This document shows, piece by piece, positions 61,532-64,000 of a stretch of 64,000 nt of DNA. The notes under the pieces were generated by a model, which saw only the letters and a program-made list of their open reading frames with translations, was not told the DNA's origin and did no database searches. A program made the position numbers and the translations under genes. Source of the stretch: Lewinellaceae bacterium (GTDB taxonomy: Bacteria > Bacteroidota > Bacteroidia > Chitinophagales > Saprospiraceae); assembly GCA_016716135.1 (NCBI GenBank), contig JADJWX010000013.1, forward strand, positions 62,001 through 126,000. Reading direction: 5' to 3'. Positions within the stretch are counted from its first letter, which is position 1; each line of letters opens with the position of its first letter.

Positions 61532-62854
61532 ATGCGTAACCTTTACCTCACCAACCGTTTTTTCTGGCTTTTTGGCGGCCTGATCGCGCTGTTTGCATTG
61601 GCATTTCCGGTGCCCGCGTTGTTTCCTGTTGCGAAAGCCATGTTTGTCACCGTGCTGGCATTGGTGCTGGTGGATGTTTTTTTACTTTTTGGCCGCAGGC
61701 CAAATGTGCTGTGCGTGCGGGAGCTCAATCCGGTGTTTTCGTTGAGCGACCCGAATCCGGTGACCTTGCGTTTGCACAACGCCGGTGCGCTCCGGCTGCG
61801 GCTCAGCGTGGTGGATGAATTGCCGGTGCAGTTTCAGCGCCGCGATTTTGAAGAGCAGCTGACCATGGCGCCGGAGGAGAAATCAACAATCCGCTACGAA
61901 CTGCGTCCCCTGACCCGGGGGGCTTACCATTTTGGAAATATCAATGTGTTTGTGGCCACCCGGCTCGGGCTGGTAGAGCGGCGAGTCATTTTTGTGCAAC
62001 CCCAGGAGGTGGCCGTTTACCCCTCCATCATTCAAATGAAGCGCTACGAACTGCGTGCCATGCAGCATATTGCCCATGAAACGGGTATTAAGAAAATCCG
62101 CCGGATCGGGCACAGTTACGAGTTCGAGCAGATCAAAAATTACGTGCAGGGCGACGATTACCGCAGCATCAACTGGAAAGCCTCCAGCCGCCGAGCTGCC
62201 CTCATGGTAAACCAGTACGAAGACGAGCGCAGCCAACAGGTGTACTGCATCGTTGATAAAAGCCGGGTGATGCGCATGCCGTTTGATGGCCTCAGCCTGA
62301 TGGACTACGCGATCAACACTACGCTGGCGATCAGCAATATTATTTTGAAAAAACAGGACAAGGCGGGTTTGCTGACTTTTTCCGATGTGATCGGGGCTAC
62401 TTTGAAGGCCGAACGCAGCGCCGGGCAGTTGAGCCTGATTCTGGAGGCGCTGTACCGCGAAAAAGAGCGCACGGGCGAGTCGAATTACGAGCTGCTGTAC
62501 GAGGCAGTGCGGCGCATGATCAGTATGCGGGCCTTGTTGTTGTTGTTCACCAATTTCGAAAGCATGTATGCCCTGGAGCGGGCCTTGCCGACGTTGCGCC
62601 GCCTCAACCGTTTCCACTTGCTGGTGGTGGTGTTTTTTGAAAACACGGAAATCCGGGCGCTGGCGCATGAGGATGTGAACCGCACTGCCGATATTTACCG
62701 GCAAACCGTGGCGCGGCAGTTTTTGCAGGAGAAAAAGGAAATGGTGTACAAACTGCGGCAATTTGGTATTCAGGCAATTTTAACCAAGCCGGAAGACTTG
62801 ACGTTGGATACGATCAACAAGTACCTGGAGTTGAAGTCGCGGGGCCTGATCTAA
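61532..62854 (+). CDS. DUF58 domain protein
   Basis: A 440-residue protein with two N-terminal membrane helices (RFFWLFGGLIALFALAFPV and AMFVTVLALVLVDVFLLF). The DUF58 core is around residues 190-300 (IGHSYEFEQIKNYVQGDDYRSINWKASSR and MVNQYEDERSQQVYCIVDKSR), followed by a von Willebrand A-like region (GLSLMDYAINTTLAISNIIL). Proteins of this group often stand next to a MoxR AAA+ gene; none is seen in the window, though it may lie beyond the right edge. Likely envelope-associated, with an unclear role. Start at the ATG 61532. Confidence 0.88.
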   Translation: MRNLYLTNRFFWLFGGLIALFALAFPVPALFPVAKAMFVTVLALVLVDVFLLFGRRPNVLCVRELNPVFSLSDPNPVTLRLHNAGALRLRLSVVDELPVQFQRRDFEEQLTMAPEEKSTIRYELRPLTRGAYHFGNINVFVATRLGLVERRVIFVQPQEVAVYPSIIQMKRYELRAMQHIAHETGIKKIRRIGHSYEFEQIKNYVQGDDYRSINWKASSRRAALMVNQYEDERSQQVYCIVDKSRVMRMPFDGLSLMDYAINTTLAISNIILKKQDKAGLLTFSDVIGATLKAERSAGQLSLILEALYREKERTGESNYELLYEAVRRMISMRALLLLFTNFESMYALERALPTLRRLNRFHLLVVVFFENTEIRALAHEDVNRTADIYRQTVARQFLQEKKEMVYKLRQFGIQAILTKPEDLTLDTINKYLELKSRGLI

Positions 62855-62972
62855 TACCCGCTGTGCTCCTTCAGGTCAGTAGTAGAGGGGCACGGAGGCG
62901 GAATTGTTAAGGACGGTTTATTGTTTGCGGGTTTATTCAGTTGATTTTATAACCACTTAATTTATAACAACA

Positions 62973-63254
62973 ATGGAACCTTATGACAAGCAACAATTTA
63001 TCGAAAAATGGGCGAAGAAACGGGAACGTGGCATGGGCCAGTTTCTGCTGCGCAATGCACCAATTTTCATCGTAGCCATGCTGTTGGTTGGTGTTGGGCT
63101 GGATTGGGCCATGGGTGTTGATTTGAACACAGCAATCAACACCGAAATTTTATCAGCAGGCCTGGTGAAGTATGCCATATTCGGCTTGATGGCAGCCTGG
63201 ATCACTTGGTATTTCAGTGAGCGCCAGTACCAGAAGTTTACTTCGGATTTGTAG
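62973..63254 (+). CDS. Small two-helix membrane protein, member 1 of a tandem family
   Basis: A 93-residue protein. It opens with a charged stretch (YDKQQFIEKWAKKRERGMGQFLLRNA), then two hydrophobic helices (IFIVAMLLVGVGLDWAMGV and VKYAIFGLMAAWITWYF) and ends SERQYQKFTSDL. The start pattern and the final QYQK are shared with the next gene at 63514 and in part with the one at 63795, so these three are paralogues. No function is known. Confidence 0.75.
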   Translation: MEPYDKQQFIEKWAKKRERGMGQFLLRNAPIFIVAMLLVGVGLDWAMGVDLNTAINTEILSAGLVKYAIFGLMAAWITWYFSERQYQKFTSDL

Positions 63255-63513
63255 TGCGCGCAGTGTACACCTTTTGGGTGTTGTAATTTCAAGACATCCC
63301 GAATGCACGCACTAGAGTAGTCAAATCGGTGTCATCCTCGCTCCAATCCTTCCAAATCGGGGTTTTGCCCCGAACGGCAGATGGGGTCTGGATGGCACAA
63401 GTCTTTATCCGCAAGTCAATCAGTGACTTGTTGAACTTTCAATATCACCGGGTAGATTGACTCTTTGGTTATTCGGTGCATTGATTTTTTACCAAAAAAA
63501 TAAATTACCGGTC

Positions 63514-63798
63514 ATGTTTTACGCTGGTGAAAAAGAAAAATTTGTTGCCTACTGGGAAAAACGGCGGGCCAAAGGCAAGTGGCATTTTATCCTCCGCAAT
63601 GCCTTTTGGTCGGCCATGCTTTTTATCGCTGTGATGGTCTTGTTCGAATTGATGTTGGAAGGATGGGAGACGATCCTGAATGGGGAGGTTTTTTATACGA
63701 GCCTTTGGTTTACCGCCATATTTTTTGGGTTTTTCATGGCCTGGTCTCAATGGTCCGGCAGTGAAGGGCAATACCAGAAACTAAAATCCGGCACATGA
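63514..63798 (+). CDS. Small two-helix membrane protein, member 2 of a tandem family
   Basis: A 94-residue protein. MFYAGEKEKFVAYWEKRRAKGKWHFILRNA is followed by two helices (FWSAMLFIAVMVLFELML and SLWFTAIFFGFFMAWSQW) and SEGQYQKLKSGT. It matches member 1 in the KF..YW.K+R.KG...F+LRNA start and in QYQK at the end. The stop overlaps the next start by four bases (ATGA), so the two are translationally coupled. I choose the ATG at 63514 over an upstream start, as it lines up with the member 1 start. Confidence 0.75.
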   Translation: MFYAGEKEKFVAYWEKRRAKGKWHFILRNAFWSAMLFIAVMVLFELMLEGWETILNGEVFYTSLWFTAIFFGFFMAWSQWSGSEGQYQKLKSGT

Positions 63799-64000
63799 AT
63801 GCACAAGAAAAACAACAATTCCTCGAGCACTGGAAAACCACGCGCCAGAAAGGCGCTTTCCGGTATGTGCTGGCTACAGCAATCAGTTGGGGCACGCTGA
63901 CGGCTTTTCTGGTGCGCTTTTTTATGACGGTGATCGACCAGGGATTTTCCTGGACGGCCCTGCGCGGCGCGTATAATTCGCGGGAATTTCTGCTGTACTG
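63795..64000 (+). CDS. Small membrane protein, member 3 of a tandem family (partial)
   Basis: An open frame from ATG 63795 continues to the right edge (68 codons, no stop). It reads MNAQEKQQFLEHWKTTRQKG and continues FRYVLATAISWGTLTAF and FLVRFFMTVIDQG. The EKQQFLEHWK..RQKG start matches members 1 and 2. It begins with an ATGA overlap with the previous gene. The second helix and the end lie outside. Confidence 0.75.
   Translation, partial: MNAQEKQQFLEHWKTTRQKGAFRYVLATAISWGTLTAFLVRFFMTVIDQGFSWTALRGAYNSREFLLY

Noticed and set aside
1..64000. tRNA or rRNA genes
   Set aside because: I looked for T-loop and acceptor patterns in the gaps and found none that hold up.

Overview
The window looks like a chromosomal segment of a Bacteroidota bacterium, most likely of the Saprospiria type. 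The evidence is a PorQ homologue of the type IX secretion system (T9SS), three secreted proteins with Por-type C-terminal sorting domains, two SusC/FecA-like TonB-dependent receptors, few Shine-Dalgarno sites, and -7 elements of the form TAnnTTTG. Coding density is high and genes are mixed on both strands. I saw no rRNA, tRNA, CRISPR array, transposase gene or prophage.

Layout. 1-4.8 kb: minus-strand T9SS cargo protein (cut by the window edge), a frameshifted helical-repeat gene, a small outer-membrane-type protein and a FabG-like reductase. 4.8-5.2 kb: a non-coding inverted-repeat element apparently inserted into a smaller palindrome. 5.5-14 kb: solute symporter, alpha/beta hydrolase, TonB receptor, a ketoacyl-synthase-III-like protein with two altered catalytic positions, an acyl-CoA ligase broken by an amber codon, and a 52-residue membrane protein. 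14-24 kb: TrpF-like protein, RND/HlyD adaptor, Xaa-Pro aminopeptidase, M14 peptidase, two thioredoxin-fold proteins, a coiled-coil zinc-ribbon protein and a Nif3 protein. 24-29 kb: TatA, DnaB helicase, a four-box DnaA cluster that could be oriC, and a sigma-54 activator without an HTH domain. 29-43 kb: mostly housekeeping genes (LmbE deacetylase, PLP decarboxylase, polyprenyl synthase, CorC-type protein, ECF sigma factor, DNA polymerase I, leucyl aminopeptidase, PdxA, polyphosphate glucokinase, TatC). 43-58 kb: second TonB receptor, sugar dehydrogenase and amidohydrolase exported proteins, XseA, frameshifted glyoxalase-fold gene, PorQ, MORN-type lipoprotein, PDZ protein. 58-64 kb: collapsed response regulator, YheT-like hydrolase, PaaD, frameshifted nuclease, DUF58 protein, and a tandem set of three related small membrane proteins running off the right edge.

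Two themes stand out. First, intergenic space is rich in foldback sequences of several unrelated families, including one nested case. Second, five genes carry a clear lesion (three single-base frameshifts, one amber codon, one internal deletion with a frame change). Either the underlying sequence has indel errors or some loci are decaying; raw reads would decide.
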